A stretch of 64,000 nt of DNA, from the NCBI GenBank assembly GCA_946965045.2, contig OX337229.1, positions 1,612,001 through 1,676,000 of the forward strand. Direction: 5' to 3'. A program made the translations under genes and the position numbers. This document shows, in pieces, positions 22,101 through 31,875 of the stretch. This DNA is from Epithemia pelagica. Lineage: Eukaryota > Bacillariophyta > Bacillariophyceae > Surirellales > Surirellaceae. The notes below the pieces were generated by a model. The model had not been told where the DNA came from and did no database searches. It worked only from the letters and a program-made list of their open reading frames with translations. Each line of letters opens with the position of its first letter. Position 1 is the first letter of the stretch.

Positions 22101-22448
22101 AAAATCATGAGAACGAAGATAAAACCATGCCAAACTCTCATGGCAATCATTGGAAACTTCTCGAAATGTTTGAACAAGACAATGGTGGTGCTCGTTGTGG
22201 CAACCTGTTCCCTTGGTCGGTGGCGGTCCAGTGGTTCCAATGGCATTCTTAGGACGCTCCATGGTTACAGGTGGTGTTGGCCCTCCTTCCGAGCGTTTGT
22301 CATTCTCCTCGTCACTGTCGTCAATCACGATCGCATCATCCACATTGGTCCCATCACCACCACCACATGGATTGCTTGCCACTCCAATCGGACCCAGGGG
22401 ACTCATATTCGAAGAGGTCTTTGGGCTTTGGAGGACCTCCTCTTTCAT
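19146..22448 (-). CDS. calpain-type cysteine protease with SIM-like, UBA-like and GRF zinc-finger N-terminus
   Basis: Two exons on the minus strand, 22448-21573 and 21431-19146, joined over a 141-bp intron (GTAAAC...GGATAG, with a T-rich tract before the AG) in phase 0; 1053 residues. Exon 1 has AIVIDDSDEEND (about 39-50), matching a SUMO-interacting motif, and a UBA/TAP-C-like helical segment at about 88-128. The splice creates a GRF zinc finger: C280-H-C282-G, then SDGPNYGRFYLC (Cys304), and CNFFRW at 370-375 after an extended basic linker. The calpain core follows, with Cys435 in QQGAVGNCWFLSAL, His626 in GGHAYSVL and Asn683 in RNPWG, all three catalytic residues being present. C2-like beta domains probably follow. 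The intron is inferred but strongly supported because it rebuilds the zinc finger in frame. ATG 22448 is the first in-frame ATG; the frame extends further only from a TTG. Confidence 0.88.
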
Positions 22449-22693
22449 GACGCGAAAGGGACAAAACGAAAAACGAAGACTGCTGCCACTGGCGTCACGC
22501 AGGGGAGGGGCTCGCCCAGCGCGATCCCCACCCAACCAACGGAAAAACCCAAACTTTTTAGAATATTTAAATTTAAAACTTTAAAGAATGGATCTCCCCC
22601 AACCACGAAACGTCACACACCCATCCGCCAATATATCTTTCTGTCGGATCGGACGGATAGAACTGACTTGACTGCACCGCAAACAGCAGAACA
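22449..22693. promoter_or_regulatory. shared divergent promoter of the calpain and PEPC genes
   Basis: Only 245 bp separate the two start codons. An AT-rich block at 22556-22587 (GAATATTTAAATTTAAAAC) is the only TATA-like sequence and lies about 110 bp before the PEPC start. No further element is claimed. Confidence 0.45.
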
Positions 22694-25600
22694 ATGACGT
22701 TGTGGAATCGGCTTGTTCGAGGTTGCTGCCTAGCAGCCGTCTTACCATGGAACAGCCTTGTTGTCGTAGCTCCAGTGGACGCCAAAGATGGTAGCAGTCG
22801 TCTTGGTTGGTTTCGCCCCTTTGGTCGTCGGGCAGTGGTCGGTTCCTCCCCCAAGGAGGATGGAATGGTTTGGAATCCTCTCCTTCCTCCACATGGCGGC
22901 GCCGGCAGTGGCCGTCGAACTCGTGTCCTGGCGGAAAATGAACAAGAAACGTCTTCCATGAAGGTTGCCGAACCATTGGCCAGCGCCGGCGTCGATTTGT
23001 TTCGAGATGAACCACTGACGGCCGATTTGGATTTGTTGTCCACCATTTTGAGTGATTTGGTGAATCGAGAAGATGCCGATGCGCATGATTTGTACGAGAA
23101 GTTTCGGGAATTGGGATTGGAACGAGCGCAAGATTTGGACAATCCGAAACCCTTGCAAGAAATGGTGGCGGCAGCGGCCAAGTTGTCGGCCAAACAGATG
23201 GTGGGGGTGGTACGGACCTTTTCCATCATGCTCAACATTGTCAACTCGGCCGAAGTGCATCATCGCTTCCGCATCTTGCACAAATTCATGGCGGAAGATA
23301 GTGAGTCGCAGAATTCGGAGGATCCCTTGCCCAATGTCGAAGATTCCATTCGAGGAACCATTCATGCCTTACTGCGACCCAACGGTGCCACACCCGAACA
23401 AATCTACCAGCAGCTCCTGAATCAAAAGGTGGAAATTGTCTTGACGGCCCATCCCACACAAGTTCAACGAAAATCGTTGCTTAAGAAATATCGTGAAGTC
23501 TCGGAAAATTTAGGACGTTTGGAACGGGCCGATATGGATGGGTACGGCAAGGCCGAAACCAAGCGCACCTTGCAACGAGTCATTTCCAGTATTTGGGGTG
23601 CCGATGAAATTCGTCGACAGAAACCAACACCCCAGCAAGAGGCTGCAGCTGGATGTGCCATCGTGGAGTCGGTTCTTTGGGAAGCTGTCCCAGGTTATCT
23701 TCGCAAGCTCAATGAACAATGTCGCATGTCTTTGGGGAAGAGTCTCCCCATTGATGTGTCACCCATTCATTTCGCCTCCTGGATCGGAGGTGACCGAGAT
23801 GGGAATCCCAATGTCACACCCTTGGTAACCAAAGAAGTGGCCTTGCAACAACGTTTGAGAGCCTCACGGCTGCTGATTCGTGATTTGTACAGTCTTCAAG
23901 CCGATTTGGCCATTTCGTCACGATTCTCGCCGGAAATGGCAGAGTTGGCGGCCACCATTCCGGATTCACGTCATGAAACGGAATTGTACCGTCGTGTGCT
24001 TGGACATTTGATTCAACGCCTCATTAAAGCAGCACGCGAATATGAAGGACAAATCACGGCGCTTTCCACATCCGTCCCGATTGCCGCCGAACAGGCGACG
24101 GGTGTGGAAGATTTTCTTGTGGATGGCTGGCAAAATGTCGAGCCTCTCTACGACACTGAAGATTTAATGCGTCCACTCAAAATCATTTATGATTCCCTGG
24201 TCCAAACTGGCTTTGAACTCGTCGCCGATGGTTTGTTGGTGGACATTATCCGTCGATTGACTGTCTTTGGTTTGTCGTTCTTGCGATTGGACATTCGCGA
24301 AGAAAGCACTCGTCATACAATGGCATTGGATGCTATTACGAAATATTTGGACCTTGGTTCCTATGAGGAATGGTCGGAAGAAGACAGAATTGTATGGCTT
24401 GTATCGGAGCTGGCAAGCAAACGACCTTTGATTCGTATTGACTCGATCGACAAGTGCGATTTCGACCCTTTGGTAGTTACAACACTTCAGACATTTGAGA
24501 CGGCCTCCAATCTTAAACCTTCGGATCTCGGAGCCTATGTCATTTCTCAGGCGCAAACTGTCAGTGACGTCCTAGCTGTCATGTTGTTACAGAAACAGTT
24601 TGGCATGACGGCGGAGAATGGAAACATGATGCGAGTTGTCCCCCTCTTTGAAACCCTGGATGACTTGACGAATGCCCCAGATGTATTGAACACCTTATTT
24701 TCGATTGAATCGTACGTCAAAGCCGTGAAAGGGAAGCAAGAGGTGATGGTCGGTTACAGTGATAGTGCCAAAGATGCTGGTCGTTTAGCTGCTTGTTGGG
24801 CACAGTACAATTCTCAGGAACTCATGGCGCAATGCGCCGCCTCTCATGGTATTGAGCTCACATTTTTCCATGGTAAAGGCGGTACCGTTGGTCGTGGTGG
24901 TAATCCATCCGTGTATCGGGCCATTATGTCGCATCCACCCGATACAATCAATGGTCGTTTCCGGGTCACGGAGCAAGGAGAAATGATTACGCAAAACTTT
25001 GGTGCCACATCTATTGCGGAACGCACACTGGATATTTACACTTCAGCCGTTTGTCGGGAAGCTTTTGTGAAGCACGTGAACCCCTCACAAGAGTGGAGAG
25101 ACCAAATGGCCAAAATCTCGGATCGAAGTTGTTCTGGTTACCGCCACATGGTACGAGAAGAACCTCGGTTCGTCCCCTACTTTCGCCAGGCGACTCCGGA
25201 ATTGGAATTGGGCAGTTTGAACATTGGTAGTCGACCGGCCAAGCGCAAGCCCAAGGGTGGCATTGAAAGCCTTCGCGCCATCCCATGGACATTTGCATGG
25301 GCTCAAACTCGCATGCATCTTTCGGCATGGCTGGGAGTTGGCGATGGTTTGCGACACCAAGACGAAAAGGAATTGGAAGTCATGCGAGATATGTACAAGG
25401 AATGGCCCTGGTTCCGTGAGACAATCGACTTGATTGCCATGATTTTGAGTAAGACAGACTTTAGCATGAACAAGAACTACGATGCGCAGCTCGTCAATGG
25501 TGCAGATGAACGAGTTCTCGGTGAAGAGGTTCGAGACAAGTTAGTACAAACGCGTCAAGCTGTGTTGGACGTGACTGAATCACAAGACTATGCCGGTAGT

Positions 25601-25810
25601 CACACAGCACTTATGCGTGCTTCCACACGCATTCGACACCCCTACGTAGACCCAGTCAATGTCATTCAAGCAGAGGTTCTCAAACGTGTCCGTGCATTGG
25701 ACTTGCGAGATGACTTGAGTTCGGAAGAGACGGAAGAGTTGGAAACACTGCGAGATGCAGTTGTCCTTAGTGTTAATGCGATTGCTCAGGGAATGAGAAA
25801 CAGCGGGTAA
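22694..25810 (+). CDS. ppc: phosphoenolpyruvate carboxylase with an N-terminal signal segment
   Basis: Single exon, 1038 residues. It carries all PEPC signatures: VLTAHPTQVQRKSLL with catalytic His253, GGDRDGNPNVTP, FHGKGGTVGRGGNPSVYRAI and the PEP/inhibitor-site region SKTDFSMNKNYDAQLV. The C-terminus GMRNSG is the usual essential (Q/R)N(T/S)G end with Ser in place of Thr. The enzyme makes oxaloacetate from PEP and bicarbonate. It lacks the N-terminal phosphorylatable Ser motif of plant C4/CAM enzymes and resembles bacterial-type PEPC. The first ~29 residues (LVRGCCLAAVLPWNSLVVVAPVDA) form a signal peptide without a following ASAF Phe, pointing to ER or periplastid rather than stroma, as proposed for one diatom PEPC isoform. 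Length is slightly above the usual 880-970 because of the leader and a basic linker. Confidence 0.96.
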   Translation: MTLWNRLVRGCCLAAVLPWNSLVVVAPVDAKDGSSRLGWFRPFGRRAVVGSSPKEDGMVWNPLLPPHGGAGSGRRTRVLAENEQETSSMKVAEPLASAGVDLFRDEPLTADLDLLSTILSDLVNREDADAHDLYEKFRELGLERAQDLDNPKPLQEMVAAAAKLSAKQMVGVVRTFSIMLNIVNSAEVHHRFRILHKFMAEDSESQNSEDPLPNVEDSIRGTIHALLRPNGATPEQIYQQLLNQKVEIVLTAHPTQVQRKSLLKKYREVSENLGRLERADMDGYGKAETKRTLQRVISSIWGADEIRRQKPTPQQEAAAGCAIVESVLWEAVPGYLRKLNEQCRMSLGKSLPIDVSPIHFASWIGGDRDGNPNVTPLVTKEVALQQRLRASRLLIRDLYSLQADLAISSRFSPEMAELAATIPDSRHETELYRRVLGHLIQRLIKAAREYEGQITALSTSVPIAAEQATGVEDFLVDGWQNVEPLYDTEDLMRPLKIIYDSLVQTGFELVADGLLVDIIRRLTVFGLSFLRLDIREESTRHTMALDAITKYLDLGSYEEWSEEDRIVWLVSELASKRPLIRIDSIDKCDFDPLVVTTLQTFETASNLKPSDLGAYVISQAQTVSDVLAVMLLQKQFGMTAENGNMMRVVPLFETLDDLTNAPDVLNTLFSIESYVKAVKGKQEVMVGYSDSAKDAGRLAACWAQYNSQELMAQCAASHGIELTFFHGKGGTVGRGGNPSVYRAIMSHPPDTINGRFRVTEQGEMITQNFGATSIAERTLDIYTSAVCREAFVKHVNPSQEWRDQMAKISDRSCSGYRHMVREEPRFVPYFRQATPELELGSLNIGSRPAKRKPKGGIESLRAIPWTFAWAQTRMHLSAWLGVGDGLRHQDEKELEVMRDMYKEWPWFRETIDLIAMILSKTDFSMNKNYDAQLVNGADERVLGEEVRDKLVQTRQAVLDVTESQDYAGSHTALMRASTRIRHPYVDPVNVIQAEVLKRVRALDLRDDLSSEETEELETLRDAVVLSVNAIAQGMRNSG

Positions 25811-25898
25811 AAACTCAAACGAAGGATTTTCTGTTATCAAAGATCGACGAATGTTTACAATACACACACTGATATGTAAAAAACCGAATTTTATCGTA

Positions 25899-27617
25899 TT
25901 AATGAGATTCTTTCTTAGGACGCGATTCTCTCTTAGGAAGAGATGTTTTCTTCGCCTGTTCACGCGCAAGCTTTGCGAGATAGGGTTTCATTTCCTGTTT
26001 CCTGTTGGTTTGTCTTTGATAAGCGAGCGTCAACTTGTCCGATACGAATTCATGCAAGCTTTCTAGTTCCTTTACAGAAGGGGTTGGCCATGCTTGGGGA
26101 TACCATGGACCTGATTGTTCACAAACTGTATCGGCCGTCTTGCCGCCATTGGATGGCTCCCACAAAACACTGGGTTCCGTACCGTATCCAGGTGGAATAA
26201 CGGATGATCCTGGACCATAGCGTAGACTGTATCGACGATAAATCGGGGGATCCTCGGCAACCTCATTCTCTTGCCGTCTTTGATTCAAGAATGTTTCAGA
26301 AAAGGCAATGGTACGGTGGAACATCCATCGTTCATGAAAAATGACATCCCCTCGTTTTACTGGATAAACACGTTTGGTTTCTTCCATACGACGATGCAAA
26401 TGCGGTGCCGATGTAACAAGGTTGCACGTTCCTGATCCAGTTCGTCTTTGTATCATATCACGTGCGGAAAGAAATCCTTCTGGAGGACTTGTGGTACTTG
26501 CTCCAGTGACAAAATGTGCCTCGTCCTTCCACGAGGCTTCGTGGGAACCCACTGCCACGGCAAATCCACCACCATTCTCCAGGGGCATACTGTAGAGCAA
26601 GAAAAAGGGTTGTGAGTAGTGAGTAATACCTTAACCCAACCATGAACCAAACAACCGTCAAAGGAAAGAGCAATGACGAACGTACTCATCCAGGGCAATC
26701 CAAGCATTAATCCCCAAAGAGTCAGGCGTCGCAGGCCAAAATCCAAAGTCGTCGACGTGCCAACCACACACGTATGGATCGTCATCTTTGGCCAAAAAGA
26801 TGTCACGAATCAAGCGAAGTGTTTCCTTGTTTGATTCACTGTCGTCATTGGTAGTACTGTTGTGGTTGGCGTGGAGGAGAAGTGCCGCCACGTGAGGAAC
26901 CAGAGAATCCACTGCCACATTCAAGAAGGGAGGCAACGTTTCGCCCAAACTCGTCTCCTGATCCTCCATGGTCGTGAATTGCGGCGGATCAAGAAACACA
27001 ACACCATGGTTGGAGGTGAAGAATTGAGTACCATTCCGCCGTCGGTAGCTTTTGTCACCACGTCTCAATTTAGTGGATACTAGTTGCTCTTGTACAATGA
27101 TACGGCTCGCTTTATCCAAACGATCCAATAGTGGCTGATCAATCAGCCCCCGCACTGCGACAACTCCATCCTTCATGTAAGCTGCTTTCACTGTGTCCAA
27201 GTTTTCCAACGACGAAAACTGGTGAATTACGGGAGGATCAAGCTGAGGAATAGGACCCAGCTGTCGGTAAAGCTTGTCCTCTGGCGACCATCCGAAAAAC
27301 GGAAATGAAAGAGCCAACGATCCATCCTCGCTCTCATGCAGAGACAGGGAAAAGAAAAGTGCAACAACGAAAATTAACAACGAGAATCCCAATGCTGCCG
27401 GTGAATCACCAAGAATGGCAATGGATGACAACCATTGATGAACCAATGTGTCTTCCTCTTCCTTATCCTCATACTCTTGATCGTCATCGTCCTCCTCATC
27501 GTCATTGTCTTCTTCTTCCTCCTCCCCCTCGTCTTCTTCTTCCTCCTCCTCCGTTTCTCCTTCTACTTCATCCAGTTTGGAATCATCCTTCTCTTCAGCC
27601 TGTCTCCTTGCCGCCAT
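25899..27617 (-). CDS. membrane-anchored phytanoyl-CoA dioxygenase-like protein
   Basis: Two exons on the minus strand, 27617-26686 and 26589-25899, with a 96-bp intron (GTACGT...CTACAG); 540 residues. Residues ~17-57 are almost pure Glu/Asp, followed by a membrane span around 70-92 (ALGFSLLIFVVALFFSLSL). The remainder resembles the PhyH family of Fe(II)/2-oxoglutarate oxygenases. The iron site is seen as His-x-Asp in CGWHVDDFGFW, and a distal His/Arg pair lies in VIFHERWMFHRTIAF in exon 2. The intron joins NAWIALDD|MPLENGGG in frame. The C-terminus is basic (KRESRPKKESH). Substrate unknown. The gene is convergent with PEPC (88 bp apart) and starts 37 bp from the divergent LMF gene. Confidence 0.8.
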
Positions 27618-27654
27618 GATGGTGTAAAAGTCGTCGAGTTAAGACGAGAATAAA
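27618..27654. promoter_or_regulatory. 37-bp gap between two divergent start codons
   Basis: The PhyH-like ATG (27617, minus) and the first LMF ATG (27655, plus) are 37 bp apart, too short for two separate promoters and leaders. Either the transcripts overlap at their 5' ends or the LMF protein starts at a later ATG such as 27820. Confidence 0.5.
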
Positions 27655-29694
27655 ATGGGTCCATCAACAAATTCCAATGAAGAGGGAAAGTCATTGAAAT
27701 CGCGTTTAAGTCGCTCCCAACTTCGGAACCATCAAATCACGTTTGGATTTCAGCTCCGCGTTGTGGACAATGTAAAACAAAGGAGAGATCAACTCCCCCA
27801 TGTTTGTATGATCAAGGTCATGACATCCCTTGTACGGCGTCGGCGTGGACTTCCTGCATCTCCGAATGATTCTAGTCGCCGCGATGACCGCAAGAACATA
27901 AATACACGGGAAGAAGCTCGATTGTCGGATAAAGATAAAGAGTCGTCCCGAGAGCAGTCGTCTGGGACATCGTTCACGGTAGAACATGAAGGGAACATTC
28001 CGCCTTTGGCGTATGGATTTGCCAAATGGATCATTCTTCGCACGGTCGGGGCAATATACTTTTTTGCGTTCCTCGGAGCATGGTATCAAAACATTGGTTT
28101 AATGGGACAATATGGTCTCATGCCGGCTCAAGAACACTGGGAAACTCGTATTCAAAGACAGTATTCCTCTCCGTGGAATGGATTCATGAATCATCCTAGC
28201 ATCTTTTGGTGGATTCCCCTCAACGATTCCTCACTTTTGAGTGTCTACGGTTGTGGAGTCCTTGTCTCGTCCCTGAGTCTTTTCTTGAGCATCAACTCGT
28301 GGCTACTCCAGTTGATCTTGTGGCTTTTGTACTTTTCGGTTGTTACCTCAGCTGAAGGAACTACATTTTATGCCTATGGTTGGGAATCGCAATTGCTAGA
28401 AACTGGATTTTTGACCATTTTCCTTTGCGCTCTACCGCACGTGAATAGAGGTCGCTTGAATTGCTGTTTCTGGGAACCGATTGGTAGTCGTCGTCGAGGA
28501 CAAGAAGATGAAGAACACGTTGCACCTTCCTATTGGATCCTATGGTTGTTTCGGTGGCTATGCTTTCGGATCAATATTGGTGCTGGTCTCATCAAGATTC
28601 GAGGATCGTCGTGTTGGGCCGAAAAGACTTGCTTGTATTATCATTTTGAAACCCAACCCATTCCATCTCCACTCTCCTTTGTATACCATTTTCTTCCCCG
28701 ATACGTACAGAGCCGAATGGTGGATATTGACCTTGTGGTTCAACTCTATACGAGCTTTTTTGTCCTCTTGCCTACATGGATACCTTTTTCATGGTTGTGG
28801 ACTACTTTCAGTCGTTGGGTTGTGCGAATTGGAGGCTTTGTACAATCTGGTTTTATGGTGGGCATTATTCTCAGTGGCAACTTTGCCTTTTTGAACCACC
28901 TGACCATCGTCCCGGCATTGGCTTGTTTAGATGATGACTGTTGGCCAGCCTTCCTTGTACGTTGGTCGCAGTCGTCCAACCCTGCCGACGGCCAACCTCG
29001 CCGACGTGTCTTGCTGCGGAATGTTCTCGATGCCATCCTTCTTTTCTATATTTGCTACCTGTCATCCCCTGTTGTTTCCAACCTTTTGCAGCTGGATGGG
29101 AAACATCAAGTAATGAATGCAAGTTTTGATCCATTTCGATTGGTCAATACCTATGGTGCCTTTGGAAGTGTCGGTGAACGACGTTACGAGCCCATTGTCA
29201 TGATTAGCGACGACGGTGAATATTGGATCGAGCTGGAATTTCCTTGCAAACCAGGAAATGTCACTCGTCGACCTTGCTTTTGTGCACCTTACCACTATCG
29301 AGTGGACTGGAACATTTGGTTTCTGGGATTCAAACCTCACAGAATGTACCTCGAACGAAGGGAATTCTGGCTGTACAAATTGTTGGAACGACTGCTCGAA
29401 GGGGGACGAACTTCTCAAAACAAACCACGTCCGTGGCTCAACCTGCTCGAGGGATCGTCCGCAAATATGCTATTGACAAAGTACTATCAAAATGGACATG
29501 CTCCTCGATTCGCCAAGGTCGAAATGTACCATTACCACATGGCCGGGTCGCTGTCAAACATCTTGTATCGAGAATGGGAGGAAGGGGGTGCGACTTGGTG
29601 GAACCGTCGGTTTGAAGAAACTCTTATTCCTCCGGTCCGACTCATGAACGGTAAACTAGGATATGCGAGCATTGATGAGGAAGGAGCTTCTTAG
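27655..29694 (+). CDS. lipase maturation factor (LMF1/LMF2) family protein
   Basis: Single exon, 679 residues from the first ATG; Met56 (27820, GTCATGACATCC) is a plausible alternative because residues 1-110 are not conserved. From about residue 120 it follows the LMF pattern: IGLMGQYGLMPAQEHW, WGWESQLLETGFL-like FYAYGWESQLLETGFL, WLCFRINIGAGLIKIRGSSCW, YHFETQPIPSPLSFVYH, LSGNFAFLNHLTIVPALACLDDD, then after a further span VNTYGAFGSVGERRYE and the C-terminal PYHYRVDWNIWFLGF. Eight or more hydrophobic spans are visible. LMF1 is an ER membrane protein needed for folding and disulphide maturation of homodimeric lipases. Its role in diatoms, which lack vascular lipases, is unknown. Confidence 0.92.
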   Translation: MGPSTNSNEEGKSLKSRLSRSQLRNHQITFGFQLRVVDNVKQRRDQLPHVCMIKVMTSLVRRRRGLPASPNDSSRRDDRKNINTREEARLSDKDKESSREQSSGTSFTVEHEGNIPPLAYGFAKWIILRTVGAIYFFAFLGAWYQNIGLMGQYGLMPAQEHWETRIQRQYSSPWNGFMNHPSIFWWIPLNDSSLLSVYGCGVLVSSLSLFLSINSWLLQLILWLLYFSVVTSAEGTTFYAYGWESQLLETGFLTIFLCALPHVNRGRLNCCFWEPIGSRRRGQEDEEHVAPSYWILWLFRWLCFRINIGAGLIKIRGSSCWAEKTCLYYHFETQPIPSPLSFVYHFLPRYVQSRMVDIDLVVQLYTSFFVLLPTWIPFSWLWTTFSRWVVRIGGFVQSGFMVGIILSGNFAFLNHLTIVPALACLDDDCWPAFLVRWSQSSNPADGQPRRRVLLRNVLDAILLFYICYLSSPVVSNLLQLDGKHQVMNASFDPFRLVNTYGAFGSVGERRYEPIVMISDDGEYWIELEFPCKPGNVTRRPCFCAPYHYRVDWNIWFLGFKPHRMYLERREFWLYKLLERLLEGGRTSQNKPRPWLNLLEGSSANMLLTKYYQNGHAPRFAKVEMYHYHMAGSLSNILYREWEEGGATWWNRRFEETLIPPVRLMNGKLGYASIDEEGAS

Positions 29695-30161
29695 ACTTGA
29701 AGGTACGAACCTTTTCATCACTACAGCAGAAGCAAATGATCTCTTTGTTGTTTTGAAAGGATGCAAGCTTTGCCTTCCGTGCAGTGTACAGGAACAATCT
29801 TCAACTTGTTCACTGAGCAAGCAAGCCATGCACTCGGTCATGTATGAACAGGGACAGTAGACGATGCAAATCTCTGCATCATCAATCGTTGACACCGAAA
29901 ACAGTTGACATGCTCCATATAGCAGCATCTTGTGTCGCCCATGCCCCTTCTCAACGAACACAATTTTTCTGAATTCAGAGTGAAATAGGAAGGCTGTGAA
30001 ATTGTGAGCAATCCATGCCTTAACCTATAAAGAGTCGTGGTAGCCCAGTGTGGCCAGGCTCCACCAATTAAGAGCCTAGCGGAATCCGCCGATGGGAGGT
30101 CTCCGGAGACCTTCCGTATTCTAGTGGGTTGTTTTGTTTTTGTAGTTGGAATCCATCCAAG
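29695..30161. other. convergent 3' spacer
   Basis: No gene. A perfect 14-bp palindrome GGTCTCCGGAGACC lies near 30098-30111; no tRNA or other RNA fold was recognised around it. Confidence 0.5.
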
Positions 30162-31539
30162 CTACGGCTGAGAGATCTGGATTTCAGCAGGTATGGGGAT
30201 TCTAGCTTGTCTTTCTGCCATGTATGCGAGGTATCGTTGAGCTTCAAGCTCGTCTTCACTTGTCCAATCTTCGACCGGTGGGCAGCCAGGAAGCAAACGT
30301 TCCCCCAGTTGGCTTGATGCAACAACCGCGGACTTCATTAACAGTAACGTCGGATCCGGTGCCAGATGGTCAAAGTTTGAGTCGCCTGTCTCGTCTGTCG
30401 CTCGAAATGTGACCTTTGCAACCTTTGCAAGGTGGCCTTTACTTGAGCCAAAGACAGGCACGGTGATTTTACCGTCTTGGATTTTGTCAAACGTTGAAAG
30501 AAGCTCTTCTTTGTACGTCGCTGATTCTTCGAAATGTTCTCTTGGTTTCTGGCTCATGGAAAAAGCAAGCGCCTTCATCGCTTGCGCCAACAAGTAGGTA
30601 GCGGCTTCAATCTCTTGATCTTCACATTTTGGCAATTTAAGTGTTAATGCTATGCCTAGAACAACTGCAGAAACAGGGATATCCCCATTTGCACCATCGT
30701 ATTCCGAGACAAGCACCATCGCATCGTATCCATTTCCTTGATCCCAGTTTCGAAGGAAGTCGGTGTTAACCAGTGGAATGATCAAGACACACGGGTATTT
30801 GTCGAAATAGTTGCCTTGACCCTGCAATCTGATACGGTTGTACACACTGCGTTTGAGAGCGCTTTCCGAAACTTCTTCCGCATTCTTCGTCTTTTTGAAC
30901 CCGTTGATGACCATTTTTCGACGTTTCTTTTCCATTGCTTCAGGACTGGATTTAAGTCGCTTGGACCACCTCGTGGTTGGCATCTCGATTGGTTTCAAAG
31001 GAAGGACCCACGTTCCCACATCATCAAAGTACAATGCACATTTTGGTGAATTTGGGATAAGATGCGCAATTTCACCAACGCGCTTGTTGCCAAAAATATC
31101 GCGTGGAAAAAGATCAAATGCAGAAGCGATGGTAGAATCTTCTGTATCCGCCATGTGAAAACGCCTGATGTCTGTGCCATTCGCATTTTCTAGCTTTTCT
31201 GCAATCCCACCGTAACACTTTGGTCTGCAAGTTCTGCAAAATGCGTTCGCATCGTTCGAACAGAATGTTTGTCTCTCGGTCACAAACAAGTCTTGAAAAG
31301 TGCTATAATAGGAGCCATTTTGCAAACTTTCTGCTTCTTGTTGCTGTTGTTGCAGTTGTATCGCTATTTCTTGTTGCTGTTGTTGCAGTTGTATCGCTGA
31401 TACTTGATACTTGGAAAGCTCTTTCATAGTCCCGAGCCGCCTGGAATACCGTCGCGAGCTCTTGAAGTTGTTGTAACGTCAACTCCCCGCGACGCGCCTG
31501 ACACAATTGTTGACCAAGTTCGCCAGATAAGTCGGCCAT
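30162..31539 (-). pseudogene. unknown protein gene broken by a 7-bp tandem duplication
   Basis: Two minus-strand frames cover this locus. One runs from ATG 31539 (MADLSGELGQQLCQARRG) through ATVFQAARDYERAFQ and then leaves frame; the other begins near 31427 and continues to the stop at 30162. Between them the word GATACTT is repeated exactly at 31400-31406 and 31407-31413. Omitting one copy joins the frames without loss, as ...AFQVSAIQLQQQQQE.... The protein would have a Gln-rich linker built of two copies of AIQLQQQQQE, a Cys-containing segment (CRTCRPKC), and VGEIAHLIPNSPKC, which faintly resembles an HNH-type core. I do not recognise the family. It is either a recent inactivating slip, an allele, or a sequencing error. 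Confidence 0.6.
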
Positions 31540-31875
31540 TTGATTCGCTTGATGATGTGGAGTTTTAATGGAGATGGCCAGAACTGGGACACGCAAAATA
31601 ACGAGCCAACCATAGTCCCCAGCGGGGGTAATGTTAGTCGCAGGTGGGTCATATTCTAGGAAGCATTCCGAATGCGTATCGCTCAGTCCACTCACTTGCG
31701 CCCTGTACCTAGACTCACCGCTGCTTGGGGGTAGAGCCAACCAGAACCAGTGAGTGTTGGCGTGGCCGAGCCCCACGGCTACTCCTTCGGCTGCTCCAGG
31801 CACCCCCCAACTTCAACCCTATTGCCAACCAAACGTCACGACCATGAATGAGCATCCACAAATCCACTTTATGTC
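31540..31875. other. divergent spacer
   Basis: The frame of the broken gene stays open upstream of 31539 to about 31803 but without an ATG, so an additional 5' exon cannot be excluded. Also holds the promoter of the GNAT gene. Confidence 0.4.

Noticed and set aside
30098-30111. Perfect palindrome GGTCTCCGGAGACC, considered as part of a tRNA
   Set aside because: No acceptor stem, anticodon arm or T-loop could be placed around it.
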